Shown piece by piece: positions 1 to 11,225 of a stretch of 64,000 bases of DNA. Below the pieces are notes generated by a model. It saw only the letters and a program-made list of their open reading frames with translations, had not been told where the DNA came from and made no database searches. The translations under genes and the position numbers were made by a program. Position 1 is the stretch's first letter; each line of letters begins with the position of its first letter. Source of the DNA: Omphiscola glabra (taxonomy: Eukaryota > Mollusca > Gastropoda > Lymnaeidae); the NCBI GenBank assembly GCA_964017045.1, contig OZ024809.1, forward strand, positions 30,277,354 to 30,341,353, given 5' to 3'.

Positions 1-250
1 CCCATAACCAATCTCGTTATTGTATGAGATTCAATGGTTGTATACATTAGTCGGTGACCGTTCACTTCTCTGTGCGTAAATGTCTTCATTAGAAAGAAAC
101 GGGTTGTAACGGAGGAATTTAAACCTTCACAATTTAAATTCAAATTATTCACATGGATAAATAAAATACTTAATACATTTTTTGTCGCGAAAATGGGAAC
201 ACACCCCTTAGATATATATATATTGAATGTGTTCTAATGAAGACTTTAGT
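1..250. other. Unannotated AT-rich flank
   Basis: I see no gene or repeat here apart from a short TA run near 211-223. The sequence leads into the target duplication of the element that follows. Confidence 0.5.
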
Positions 251-263
251 GAAACTGATGGAA

Positions 264-475
264 CAGTTGAGGCGACAAAACTTGACTCATTTGCGTCTAT
301 TTCCTCAGGCCTTCCAACCCCCAGTGCATGATACCCTCAAACAGTTACTCTTGTAACCAGTGAAATATCCCCAACAACACCAGGCACAGAGACATTGCAA
401 ATCCCATCTACATTCATAGGAGCCATAATGATCAATAAATTGATCGTGGGCCCTTAATATATAGAAGAAGAAGAA
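264..475 (+). mobile_element. SINE or 5'-truncated LINE insertion with (GAA)n tail and 13-bp TSD
   Basis: A 212-bp segment is bounded by the perfect 13-bp direct repeat gaaactgatggaa at 251-263 and 476-488. It ends in a (GAA)n run directly before the second repeat. A simple-sequence 3' tail beside a target-site duplication is the signature of target-primed reverse transcription used by non-LTR retrotransposons and SINEs, and it sets the orientation as plus. I see no convincing A or B box, so it may be a LINE 3' UTR fragment rather than a tRNA-derived SINE. The open frame on the opposite strand (305-496) is read through the element and is not a gene. Confidence 0.7.
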
Positions 476-488
476 GAAACTGATGGAA

Positions 489-1357
489 ACAACCATCTTT
501 AGTGTTGACCACCAGCAAACGAATGTTTTCTATCTTTTAGAAAAAAAAAAGGGGGGGGGGGCACAAAAAAAGGAGGAAAAAAAACGGAGGAAAAAAACTT
601 CTTAAACAATTGCCAGGTGGGCTACTCTTCACATGTTAGTTAGGCAGTGCCGACCCTGATACCAATGATCCCACTCCAAACCCCCACCCCCACGCTGGAT
701 CTAAAAGTCACCCAAGACAAAGTTTGATTGCACGTCCTATAAAAACGCTATATTCTTCAATCTTGATGTTGTCCCCCCCTCCCCTCAGCCCTTTCAATAC
801 CCCACTGACCCACTTCACACGCAATTCCATTAACTGTGGTTTCTTTTAATGCAGTTATTAAAGATCCACGATTTTCCTTAAGTTAAATTTCAATCACATA
901 TTATGTTCTACCGACATGCCTACCTATTAATTATGTTGTGTATTAGACACTTATCTTTGCATTGAACGTTTTGTCTGACGGTCACTTTTCATCCGGTACC
1001 CCCCCCCCCCCCCACCCTCCGGGCTACCTGATAACGTCATCCATTGGTTTTCTACCCGGCATGCTGCTGTGTTTGGAGCGACGTTTGTCTTTTAACCGAG
1101 CAACAACACTCTTTTAAACCGCGTTTTGGGGTGGGGGGGGGTAGGGGTATACGAAACCATTGCTCAAGCTATTGTTAGAAACTGCATTGAAATCATGCGG
1201 CTCGTGTTCTGCTCTCAGGAATAATGAGCTCTGGCACTGGGCTGACCATGAAAGGCGCGGGGACCGGTCCGACACGAAAACTCAATTTGCCGGCCAAGAG
1301 TCTGGCTGTGTGTTTTACGTCGTAATAAGAAATGGTGATAAAAAAAATTAGTCAGCC
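489..1357. other. Unannotated spacer with homopolymer tracts
   Basis: No gene is recognised. It holds an A-then-G rich block at about 540-597, a C run at 999-1013 and a G run at about 1126-1141. The open frames at 1160-1351 and 1332-1544 are short, and the second runs into the next array. Confidence 0.5.
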
Positions 1358-2437
1358 AAAAGGATTGTCCACAAACTCTGTTGACATGGACACAACACTA
1401 AGGCTTGTGGACAAACTCTGTTGGCATGGACACAACACAAACGCTTGTGGACAAATTCTGTTGACATGGACACAACACAAAGGCTTGTGGACAAACTCTG
1501 TTGACATGGACACAACACAAACGCTTGAGGACAAACTCTGTTGACATGGACACAACACAAAGGCTTGTGGACAAACTCTGTTGGCATGGACACAACACAA
1601 AGGCTTGTGGATAAACTCTGTTGACGTGGACACAACACAAAGGTTTGTGGACAAACTCTGTTGACATGGACACAACACAAAGGCTTGTGGACAAACTCTG
1701 TTGACATGGACACAACACAAAGGTTTGTGGATAAACTCTGTTGACATGGACACAACACAAAGGTTTGTGGATAAACTCTGTTGACATGGACACAACACAA
1801 AGGTTTGTGGATAAACTCTGTTGACATGGACACAACACAAAGGCTTCTGCACAAACTCTGTTGACATGGACACAACACAAAGGCTTGTGGACAAACTCTG
1901 TTGACATGGACACAACACAAAGGTTTGTGGATAAACTCTGTTGACATGGACACAACACAAAGGTTTGTGGATAAACTCTGTTGACATGGACACAACACAA
2001 AGGCTTCTGCACAAACTCTGTTGACATGAACACAACACAAAGGTTTGTGGACAAACCCTGTTGACATGGACACAACACAAAGGCTTGTGGACAAACTCTG
2101 TTGACATGGACACAACACAAAGGTTTGTGGATAAACTATGTTGACATGGACACAACACAAAGGTTTGTAGACAAACTCTGTTGGCATGGACACAACACAA
2201 AGGCTTGTAGACAAACTCTGTTGGCATGGACACAACACAGAGGTTTGTGGATAAACTATGTTGACATGGACACAATACAAAGGTTTGTAGACAAACTCTG
2301 TTGGCATGGACACAACACAAAGGCTTGTAGACAAACTCTGTTGACATGAACACAACACAAAGGCTTGTGCACAAACTCTATTGACATGGACAAAACACAA
2401 ACGCTTGTGCACAAACTCTGTTTGCATGGACAAAACA
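1358..2437. repeat. Minisatellite, 40-bp unit, about 27 copies
   Basis: The unit includes ttgacatggacacaacacaa followed by aggcttgtggacaaactctg. Most units differ at a few positions (cttgtgg/tttgtgg, acaaa/ataaa, ttgac/ttggc). Blocks of units recur: the variant cttctgcac appears 160 bp apart (near 1841 and 2001), and the variant ending actatg appears 120 bp apart (near 2121 and 2241), so multi-unit blocks were duplicated. The unit has no stop codon in the three minus-strand frames, which creates overlapping cysteine-rich open frames of up to 381 codons; these are artefacts. Confidence 0.97.
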
Positions 2438-2910
2438 AAACATATTTCCGTGAAGAGAATGTGGTGAGTATTCTTGGTTAAAATGGCCAGCAATGGTTAA
2501 TACATGTTTCCGTAGTTTGCTTCCTGTTTAGAACATCGCTTTAGAACAGTGCAGCACAGTGTTCAACTATTTTCGTCTCGCCAACTCAAGCTTAGCTGGT
2601 TTGTATGGATTGGATCCATATCCACTCCGGATATTTCTGACGTCATATTGTAATATGGCATTTAAAAAAAAAACGTGTAAAAGAAGACGTGAGTAAATAT
2701 TTACGGCTTCTGCTAAAAATGCACGTGACCTCGTGACTCTGATGCTCGACCCTGTCAAGAGGAAGTACTGGCTCTTCCGGTAGGGTGTTAGGTTACTCAC
2801 CTTCAGCGATCACGGGTGTGGGGGTGCTACAGGTAGCATCCAGGGGCGCCTGCCACGACTTCAGGGGGGCGCGCGGTGGTCTTGTATTTATAAAACATGA
2901 ACGCATCTTT
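2438..2910. other. Unannotated spacer
   Basis: No gene or repeat is recognised between the 40-bp and 13-bp arrays. A short poly-A run lies near 2663-2673. Confidence 0.4.
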
Positions 2911-3474
2911 AGAATGGTGTCATGAGATGGTGTCATGAAATGTTGTCATGAGATGTTGTCATGAGATGGTGTCATGAGATGGTGTCATGAGATGTTGTCA
3001 TGAGATGTTGTCATGAGATGTTGTCTTGAGATGTCATGAGATGGTGTCATGAGATGTTGTGCATGAGATGGTGTCATGAGATGGTGTCATGAGATGGTGT
3101 CATGAGATGGTGTCATGAGATGGTGTCATGAGATGGTGTCATGAGATGGTGTCATGAGATGGTGTCATGAGATGGTGTCATGAGATGGTGTCATGAGATG
3201 GTGTCATGAGATGTTGTCATGAGATGGTGTCATGAGATGGTGTCATGAGATGTGGTCATGAGATGGTGTCATGAGATGGTGTCTTGAGATGGTGTCATGA
3301 GATGGTGTCATGAGATGGGGTCATGAGATGTTGTCATGAGATGGTGTCATGAGATGTTGTCATGAGATGGTGTCATGAGTTGGTGTCATGAGATGTTGTC
3401 ATGAGATGGTGTCATGAGATGGTGTCATGAGATGGTGTCATGAGATTGTGTCATGAGATGTTGTCATGAAATGG
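2911..3474. repeat. Minisatellite, 13-bp unit, about 43 copies
   Basis: The unit is tgtcatgagatgg, with a common variant ending in atgt. Copies are almost all exactly 13 bp, with a few single-base insertions (near 3061) and one shortened unit (near 3030). Confidence 0.96.
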
Positions 3475-3755
3475 TTCTTTCTTTGTCTTTCTTTACAAGA
3501 ATGAAACGGTGACTGAAAGAAGTTGTATGAAATATAGAGATGGGGAGTTTGTATGAAAGTGGCCGAATCTGTTGAATTGGGGTTGAGTTTCTCTCTTGCG
3601 TGGAAGTTTTTTCAATCTCTTGTTAAATAAATGCCTTGTTTTAAATTGACATCCGCCAAAAGCCCTTCCATGGGTTTGATGAGGGATGTAACGTGAGAAT
3701 CTTCCAATTCGTTGATTAACGCTGTTTGTCTTTGATTTCATATCAAAAATGGGGA
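3475..3755. other. Unannotated spacer
   Basis: Nothing recognised. The minus-strand open frame of 88 codons here has no family resemblance I can name. Confidence 0.4.
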
Positions 3756-3886
3756 TCATTCAACATTTCATGTCAAAGTAAAGTTTCATTCAAAATTTCA
3801 TGTGAAAGAAAAGTTTCATTCAACATTTCATGTCAAAGTAAAGTCTCATTCATATTTTCATATTCAAAGTAAAGTCTCATCCACAA
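3756..3886. repeat. Short tandem array, about 30-bp unit, 4 copies
   Basis: The unit is built on caacatttcatgtcaaagta followed by aagtttcatt. The last copies are more diverged (catattttcatattc). Confidence 0.85.
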
Positions 3887-4481
3887 GTAACTTTGAACGG
3901 AATTCTTTTGACAAATCATGGACAAATAGACGGCAAATACCGATGTCGTTTTCCCTCACGTAACACCGATTCATCATTTCGTGTTTGCACTTTTTTTTTC
4001 ACCCGCCTCTCCTCCTTTTCCGGAATCTTTTAACACCTTGTGAAACACAGTTTGAGAAAAGAAAAAGATCTCCATCTATGCCATTTCCCTCCACTTAATC
4101 GAACGAGCAACGGACCGACGCCTTCGAGGAAGCTGACAAATTGACGCCAAGTTTTGCAAACACGACAAACGATGTTTATAAAAAAAAATGCACTCGTCTT
4201 AGTGGCTCTCTACACCCTGCCTGCCGGCACGCGCTAGTCGGCCGTCTTTTTCATTTCACCTGCACGTTTGGTTTCGGTTTGTTTGTTTTTCCCTTTCAAA
4301 ATGTTAAGAACTTTCGTACTCGGCACTGCAGCGGACACGTAAGCATTTCTCTACACTCGTTCACCGGAGCTGGTTGTATTGGCGTCCGAGCCCATTCAAG
4401 TCTTCTATTTACGCGGGAAATCTTGAAATGTACTCATCTTTCCCCATGGTGATTAAGTTTTTATTTATTTTTTTAAATATC
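3887..4481. other. Unannotated spacer
   Basis: No supported gene. A plus-strand open frame at 4141-4452 begins at a non-ATG codon and has no recognisable features. Confidence 0.4.
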
Positions 4482-4606
4482 CCCCTCCTCCTTTCCCTCC
4501 TCCTTTCCCTCCTCCTTTCCCTCCTCCCTCCTTTCCCTCCTCCTTTCCCTCCTCCTTTCCCTCCTCCTTTCCATCCTCCTTTCCCTCTTCCCCTCCTCCT
4601 TAACCC
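4482..4606. repeat. Polypyrimidine array, about 12-bp unit (cctcctttccct)
   Basis: This is about 125 bp of nearly pure C/T on the plus strand. Mirror-like polypyrimidine tracts can form triplex (H-DNA) structures; that is an inference. The proline/leucine-rich plus frame and the glycine/arginine-rich minus frame are artefacts of the tract. Confidence 0.9.
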
Positions 4607-5036
4607 CCCACCCCTGTAACCTATATCTCGCAATGCTCATATTTTTTTAACGAAACCACGTACGTTTAAAAGAAAAATAAATGAAATGGAATAATTGAAG
4701 TTTCCCGTGTTACTTCTGCTCCAGTTCTCACGTTCCTTTATCATGGGTTCCATTGATTATCGTCTGCTAAAGCGGTTCACCATCACCGGTACTAATGAGG
4801 GCACCTTCACCGACGGGGCATCACCGGAACTAGTTCAGGAAACCCCATTTTACTTCCACGGTAGCTTGCTGGAAATGACGGGTAGTCGCTCTTAGCAAAT
4901 ACTACAGTACTCAGACAACTAATTTATCCCCCCCCCCTTTTTTTTTTCATTTACTGGAGCAACCAATTTCCCGTGTACTTGTGTACTTGTTAAAAAAATG
5001 TATGGGATGTTTTATTCAATGCTATCGGTCACGAAA
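4607..5036. other. Unannotated spacer
   Basis: No gene recognised. It holds a C run followed by a T run at about 4928-4948. Confidence 0.4.
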
Positions 5037-5099
5037 TGTGTACTTCTTATTGTAGCTGTGTACTTCTTATTGTAGCTGTGTACTTCTTATTGTAGCTGT
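5037..5099. repeat. Tandem repeat, 20-bp unit, 3 copies
   Basis: The unit is tgtgtacttcttattgtagc, repeated without change. It lies just before the 45-bp array. Confidence 0.92.
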
Positions 5100-5128
5100 G
5101 GACATTTGAGGCTGTTTCACCCAACATT

Positions 5129-5708
5129 ACCAATAGTCTTATGTGACCTACTTCTTCTGCATTCATAAATAGTACCAATAGTCTTATGTGACCTACTTCT
5201 TCTGCATTCATAAATAGTACCAATAGTCCAATGTGACCTACTTCTTCTGCATGCATAAATAGTACCAATAGTCCAATGTGACCTACTTCTTCTGCATGCA
5301 TAAATAGTACCAATAGTCCCATGTGACCTACTTCTTCTGCATGCATAAACAGTACTAATAGTCCCATGTGACCTACTTATTCAGCATGCATAAACAGTAC
5401 CAATAGTCCCGTGTGACCTACTTATTCAGCATGCATAAACAGTACCAATAGTCCCATGTGACCTACTTCTTCTGCATGCATAAACAGTACCAATTGTCCC
5501 GTGTGACCTACTTATTATGCATGCATAAACAGTACTAAGAGTCCCATGTGACCTACTTATTCAGCATGCATAAACAGTACCAATAGTCCCGTGTGACCTA
5601 CTTATTCAGCATGCATAAACAGTACCAATAGTCCCATGTGACCTACTTCTTCTACATGCATAAACAGTACCAATTGTCCCGTGTGACCTACTTATTATGC
5701 ACGCATAA
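5129..5708. repeat. Minisatellite, 45-bp unit, about 13 copies with 180-bp higher-order repeat
   Basis: The unit starts accaatagtcccatgtgacc and continues through tacttcttctgcatgcataa. A four-unit block of 180 bp recurs: the stretch from about 5345 to 5520 is almost the same as that from about 5525 to 5700. Because 45 is a multiple of three, the minus strand reads as a 15-residue peptide repeat; this is not taken as a gene. Confidence 0.96.
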
Positions 5709-6440
5709 TTCTACATGGGGCCATCTTACTTGAAAAACCCCAAAAAGTCATTCCCTCTCTTGTTGTCTTCTCTAAACCTCGGCGGAAACGATTTCATAGT
5801 CTTAGGATATCTTTTCTCCCAGCTTATCCCCAAGTTGTTGACAATGGTCAATAAAAGAATGTTCTACTCCAAATCATCTGATCAATAATGTTTGTAAGTT
5901 AATTAGGAGATTGTTAAATAAGCATTAAAAAGAATGTGTCTTTCCGACATCCACTTGCACTTGTCCTGAATGCTCCACTAGGCCTTTCTTTCCCATAATT
6001 TTGTTTCGCGCCCATTTCCTTCATTAAAAATAGCTAGGTCAGTTGAGTTCTTTGTACTTTTCGGTTTGAAGGATATATCCAATGAATTACATTGATGCAA
6101 ATATATTGGATTCAGACATCCATTACCCGAACCAGCCAAGTTTAAATCAATATTAATCAATTAAAAGTCTCAGGCAGGATACAAAAAAAAAAAATAGCAT
6201 CGAAGACATGAGATTAAGCTTGTCGATTTGAAGAAAAGGGGCAAACCATTTTTTTTGGTTGGTCATCTAATCTAATTGAGGTCCTAGACTTTCCCAGTTA
6301 GATATATCGGAAATAGATTCCCCAACCACTTTGATTTAATTAGAAACATCGTGGTCTTGAATCGATCGACCCCCAGACCACGGCCAAAGCTGGGATTAAA
6401 TCCGACGTTAGAGAGAGAACCCGTGGAAGCAATTATGGAC
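5709..6440. other. Unannotated AT-rich spacer
   Basis: No gene, RNA or repeat recognised. Confidence 0.4.
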
Positions 6441-7090
6441 TTGTTGCACAAGATAGGTGTGTCTTAATGTACACTAAGGATCGCGACACATTGTTGCACA
6501 GGATAAGTGTGTCTTAATGAACACTCAGGGTCGCGACACAGTGTTGCACAAGATAAGTGTGTCTTAATGTACACTCAGGATCGTGACACAGTGTTGCACA
6601 AGATAAGTGTGTATTAATGTACACTCAGGATCGTGACATATTGTTGCACAAGATAAGTGTGTCTTAATGTACACTCAGGATCGCGACACATTGTTGCACA
6701 AGATAAGTGTGTCTTAATGTACACTCAGGATCGCGACACATTGTTGCACAAGATAAGTGTGTCTTAATGTACACTCAGGATCGCGACACATTGTTGCACA
6801 AGATAAGTGTGTCTTAATGTACACTCAGGATCGCGACACATTGTTGCACAAGATAAGTGTGTCTTAATGTACACTCAGGATCGCGACACATTGTTGCACA
6901 AGATAAGTGTGTCTTAATGTACACTCACGATCGCGACACATTGTTGCACAAGATAAGTGTGTCTTAATGTACACTCGGGATCGCGACACATTGTTGCACA
7001 AGATAAGTGTGTCTTAATGTACACTCAGGATCGCGACACATTGTTGCACAAGATAAGTGTCTTAATGTACACTCAGGGTCGCGACACATT
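6441..7090. repeat. Minisatellite, 50-bp unit, 13 copies
   Basis: The unit runs ttgttgcacaagataagtgt, then gtcttaatgtacactcagga, then tcgcgacaca. The central copies (about 6640-7060) are nearly identical while the first four carry more changes (for example atcgtgacaca), so the middle was homogenised more recently than the left edge. The last copy has a 2-bp deletion. Confidence 0.96.
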
Positions 7091-7131
7091 ATAGGTACTA
7101 GAATTTCAAGTTTTTCCACCATTACCTAGAG

Positions 7132-7330
7132 CAGCGGTTCTCAACCTGTAGGTCGCGACCCCTTTGCGGGTCGCGCGACCATTTCTCAGGGGTCGCCTAA
7201 GACCATCTGAAAACACATATACTCTACAGTTATAAAGTAGCAACGAAAATAATTGTGTGGGTTGGGGGGTCGCCACAACATGAGGAACTATATGAAAGGG
7301 TCGCGGCGTTAGGAAGGTTGAGAACCACTG
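7132..7330 (+). mobile_element. SPIN-type hAT MITE, perfect 8-bp TSD
   Basis: The 199-bp element starts cagcggttctcaacctgtag and ends ggttgagaaccactg, so its tips are inverted repeats of one another. The flanks carry acctagag at 7124-7131 and again at 7331-7338, a perfect 8-bp duplication as hAT transposases make. The interior (gtcgcctaagaccat, aagtagcaacgaaaataat, ccacaacatgaggaac) matches the short non-autonomous SPIN elements as I remember them. No transposase is encoded, so it would have moved using an enzyme supplied elsewhere. Orientation is arbitrary but consistent across the copies listed here. Confidence 0.88.
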
Positions 7331-7338
7331 ACCTAGAG

Positions 7339-7674
7339 TGATTTCAGATCCAGGAATAGTTTTTTTTTAATCTTATGGGATGACGTCAGAAATAATGACG
7401 TCAGAACACACACGCTGGACCGCATTAAATCGGATTAAATTTGAATTTAAATATAAATAAAGGTTCGAGGGTGGGTTATGGTTCTTGGATTCAGACATTT
7501 TTAAAACTGACCTTTGAGAAGAGTGTACTTGGACGATTTTGTGGCCCCAGAATAGAGATGCCTGGCATAGCTCCAGACGGCATGGCTTGACTTACGCTAT
7601 TCATGGCGAGTGAAGCATGTCTGGTGAATAATTAGATTTGTTTCATATTTGTGTCCCCCTTCAAATGGTTGATG
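7339..7674. other. Unannotated spacer
   Basis: No feature recognised. The motif tgacgtca occurs twice near 7381-7406, but without other promoter signs I do not call a regulatory site. Confidence 0.35.
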
Positions 7675-7768
7675 CGGTCGTTGAGTTTGTCGCTTACAAT
7701 ATTGCCGGTCGTTGAGTTTGTCGCTTACAATATTGCCGGTCGTTGAGTTTGTCGCTTACAATATTGCC
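7675..7768. repeat. Tandem repeat, 31-bp unit, 3 copies
   Basis: Three identical copies of a unit starting ggtcgttgagtttgtcgctt and ending acaatattgcc. Confidence 0.93.
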
Positions 7769-8171
7769 ACCTGCGGTTACCCTCTCGACTTCATCTAATA
7801 TCGCGTATTGCGTTCATGAAAAAAAATTAATATTAAACCAATAATTGCTATAAATATGTTTCATTAAAAAAAACGTATTATTAGTTTGCATTAAACATTA
7901 CAGTTCATCGTACATAGTTTGAATAATGGTAACATTTATTGCTAGAGGATTAGAACATTGTCTGGAATAAGGTATCATACATTTAACACTAAGTCAAATC
8001 TCTGTGTCATACTGATAGATGATGATGATTTGGTACTTGTATAGCGCTTGTGTCCATGCTATTCTAGCATGCTCACAGCGCTCTGATGTCCTAAACTCTC
8101 GTTAAAGAAAAATGTCTTTCAATGTCTCTTGAATGATTTTTTTTATCATGTTTAAATTCCTCCAAAGACTG
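7769..8171. other. AT-rich spacer with possible retroelement fragment
   Basis: Around 8021-8090 a (GAT)n run is followed by ttggtacttgtatagcgctt and, 40 bp later, cacagcgctctgatg. The paired agcgct boxes beside a simple repeat suggest a decayed SINE or LINE tail, but I found no target duplication, so it is not called as an element. Confidence 0.25.
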
Positions 8172-8385
8172 AAGCAAACTGTTGCATAATTTAGTCAAAC
8201 TGTTCCATAATTTAGTCAAACTGTTCCATAATTTAGTCAAACTGTTGCATAATTTAGTCAAACTGTTGCATAATTTAGTCAAACTGTTGCATAATTTAGT
8301 CAAACTGTTTCATAATTTAGTCAAACTTTTGCATAATTTAGTTAAACTGTTGCATAATTAGTCAAACTGTTGCATAATTTAGTAA
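8172..8385. repeat. Minisatellite, 21-bp unit, about 10 copies
   Basis: The unit is caaactgttgcataatttag plus t, with the variant ttcc for ttgc. The last units carry single-base losses. Confidence 0.95.
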
Positions 8386-8996
8386 AAAAAATCTTCTTAT
8401 TAATGTTTCTTGCCAGTGAAAAGGCGGATGTGACGTCATATTTTGTGAGCTATAATGTTGAACCATCTTAGCCCCGTTAAACCGATTGCAAGTGCATCAT
8501 TACCTGGGGGAGGGGGGGACTGCCTCCAGGTTAAAGCACTATAAAAATATGACATATAGAGCCCAGTTATTTAACTTCTGGGGGCTGTGAATGTAATTAA
8601 TTATCACAGATTGTCACTTGGGCGCACTTGAGGAAACTGTAGGTTGCCGGAGTAATTCGTTCTGCCATGATCGGCACTTGGCCTCTCACAAGCGAAGGCA
8701 TCAGCTTCCCAGCAAGTGTCCGTTTCCAGCGGGCCGATAAGATGTTCCGTTATAACCTCTGCAAATTTCATTATAGATTCTTAATATCGCTTTGATTGCC
8801 CACCCCTCTCCCCCCCTCTCTCTCGTCTGTTTTACAAGCACGTGTATCCATTAGTGCGGGTGGTTGGCCAGTTACACCTCACCCTTCAGTTACAACGACA
8901 TAAGTTATTCACCACATAAGTGCCACATAAAGCTAATAACATTCACTTTTGGACAACCTATGTCTACAATAGTAATTTTGTTTATGATTCGTCTTA
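8386..8996. other. Unannotated spacer
   Basis: No gene or repeat recognised, apart from a G-rich run near 8506-8518 and a CT-rich run near 8805-8823. Confidence 0.4.
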
Positions 8997-9005
8997 GTTT
9001 TGTTT

Positions 9006-9138
9006 TAAAATCCATTTGATTAACTTCTCTTTTGTTCGTGGCTGGCTAGATCTTCGGATAGCTAATTGACCCACTTCCCGTCAACACATCGTGCTAAAAC
9101 TTGCACATAGACTCTAAAATACTTGGTGAAATAAATTA
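9006..9138 (+). repeat. Dispersed repeat family copy A, internally deleted
   Basis: It shares with copies near 14464, 18311 and 33441 the blocks taacttctcttttgttcgtg, agctaattgacccacttccc and tggtgaaataaat. Most of the interior seen in copy C is missing. The family has no coding capacity that I can see. Its class is unresolved; a non-autonomous DNA or Helitron-like element is one possibility. Confidence 0.7.
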
Positions 9139-9270
9139 GAGGCGTCCGTTAGTAGTGGAGCTCCGGCAAAATTAAAAATGGAGGAGTGATGGTGAGAGGA
9201 GGGGGGGGGGTTTGTTCAGTGTTTAAATTAATGTGTTTATTAGTGTCAATAGAAATGCATATACCAGCAA

Positions 9271-10248
9271 CATAGCTGGGAGATGAGTGGGGAAACATAG
9301 CTGGGAGATGCGTGGGGAAACGTAGCTGGGAGATGAGTGGGGAAACATAGCTGGGAGATGAATGGGGAAACATAGCTGGGAGATGAGTGGGGAAACATAG
9401 CTGGGAGATGAGTGGGGAAACATAGCTGGGAGATGAATGGGGAAACGTAGCTGGGAGATGAGTGGGGAAACGTAGCTGGGAGATGAGTGGGGAAACGTAG
9501 CTGGGAGATGAGTGGGGAAACGTAGCTGGGAGATGAATGGGGAAACATAGCTGGGAGATGAGTGGGGAAACATAGCTGGGAGATGAGTGGGGAAACATAG
9601 CTGGGAGATGAATGGGGAAACATAGCTGGGAGATGAGTGGGGAAACATAGCTGGGAGATGAATGGGGAAACGTAGCTGGGAGATGAGTGGGGAAACGTAG
9701 CTGGGAGATGAGTGGGGAAACATAGCTGGGAGATGAATGGGGAAACATAGCTGGGAGATGAGTGGGGAAACATAGCTGGGAGATGAATGGGGAAACGTAG
9801 CTGGGAGATGAGTGGGGAAACGTAGCTGGGAGATGAGTGGGGAAACATAGCTGGGAGATGAATGGGGAAACATAGCTGGGAGATGAGTGGGGAAACATAG
9901 CTGGGAGATGAGTGGGGAAACATAGCTGGGAGATGAATGGGGAAACATAGCTGGGAGATGAGTGGGGAAACGTAGCTGGGAGATGAGTGGGGCAACAAAG
10001 CTGGGAGATGAATGGGGAAACATAGCTGGGAGATGAGTGGGGAAACGTAGCTGGGAGATGAGTGGGGAAACATAGCTGGGAGATGAATGGGGAAACATAG
10101 CTGGGAGATGAATGGGGAAACATAGCTGGGAGATGAGTGGGGAAACATAGCTGGGAGATGAATGGGGAAACATAGCTGGGAGATGAGTGGGGAAACGTAG
10201 CTGGGAGATGAGTGGGGCAACAAAGCTGGGAGATGAGTGGGGCAACAT
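9271..10248. repeat. Minisatellite, 25-bp unit, about 39 copies
   Basis: The unit is agctgggagatgagtgggga with aacat/aacgt between copies. It varies at few sites (agtgg/aatgg, cat/cgt). A block of nine units (about 225 bp) ending in the rare variant ggggcaacaaag occurs near 9985 and again near 10210, showing a segmental duplication. All three minus-strand frames are stop-free, giving three overlapping open frames of 325-374 codons that are artefacts. Confidence 0.97.
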
Positions 10249-11052
10249 ATATGAAGTAATAATATGGCATCATTATAATTTAAAAAAAAAATAATTTAAA
10301 AGTTCATAATATATGTTTATTATTTTTTTAAAATACATTTTACCAGCGCTGGGAAAAAATAAGAGTCTGCTCCCGAGATCCAGCTCCGAGCTAAGCTCCA
10401 AAGCCTGGGTTATTCATGCCGAACATATTTAGATAGATTAATCCCAATGTTTGCTAACATTAAAAGTTACATCTTATGTAACCGACGAACCTTGGTCAAG
10501 GAGCAGAAGTGACCCCTCTTAAGTTCCCTGTCCTCCACGGGGCGCCCAGTCTCAGGATCCGGGGGGGGGGGTGGTATCGGTGGTCTAAGTGTCTAACCAT
10601 CGTGAAATACTATCGCTGGCAAACTACTTGCGCCGGACTCCTACCATGGGAAAACTGTGTCTGTCGGGTCAGAGTAATGACCTTACAGCTTAGAGAAGAC
10701 ATTTGTGCTGTCTAGGGCTGTACTACGGCTTGGGTGAGAGATGACGTAATGAAACGTTTTGAGAAGCAATTAGTTGTTTTATAGTGGCCGGGGTTTTTCC
10801 CCACTGGGCGGCCAGAATTAACCAAGGGAGCTAAATTGGCGTAATTGAGCCATTCTCAAAGTATTCACACCCCCCCCCCCAACCGCATTGGATCGTGTTC
10901 ACAATACAAAGCGTAACGGTGACCTTGTGGTTGTAGATGAGTATTGGATTGCCTCATTAATTTCTTTCCATTGCCTCATTAATTTCTTTCACACGTAAAC
11001 ACTTTAGTCTTAAAGTGTTTGTTTTTTTAGTATTGATAATATCCAGTGACGG
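10249..11052. other. Unannotated spacer
   Basis: AT-rich at first, then mixed composition with a G run at about 10561-10570 and a C run at about 10869-10880. No gene recognised. Confidence 0.4.
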
Positions 11053-11225
11053 CAGGGCCGGTCTTAGGCCATTGCAACCTATGCGGCCGCAACGGGCCCC
11101 GCACTTTCATAGGTCCAGCCCCGAATTCATTTTCTAATACAAAATCTTAATTTTCACTTATTATCCTTATTCCTACCCGGAAAGGGCCCCGCGCAATCCG
11201 TTTCGCATAGGGCCCCGCAATTTTT
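11053..11225 (+). mobile_element. hAT-like MITE fragment
   Basis: It begins cagggccggtcttaggccat and contains gggccccgc three times (about 11094, 11186 and 11211). Many animal hAT-type MITEs start with such a motif. The opposite terminus is not found, so the right boundary is uncertain. Confidence 0.45.

Noticed and set aside
1348..2493. Minus-strand open frames of 240-381 codons
   Set aside because: They lie wholly in the 40-bp array. All three frames are open because the unit lacks stops; there is no non-repeat domain or splice structure.
4374..4633. Proline-rich (plus) and glycine/arginine-rich (minus) frames
   Set aside because: Both come from the polypyrimidine tract.
6441..7090. CRISPR-like array
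   Set aside because: Units are contiguous with no unique spacers, and the genome context is eukaryotic. The same applies to every other array here.
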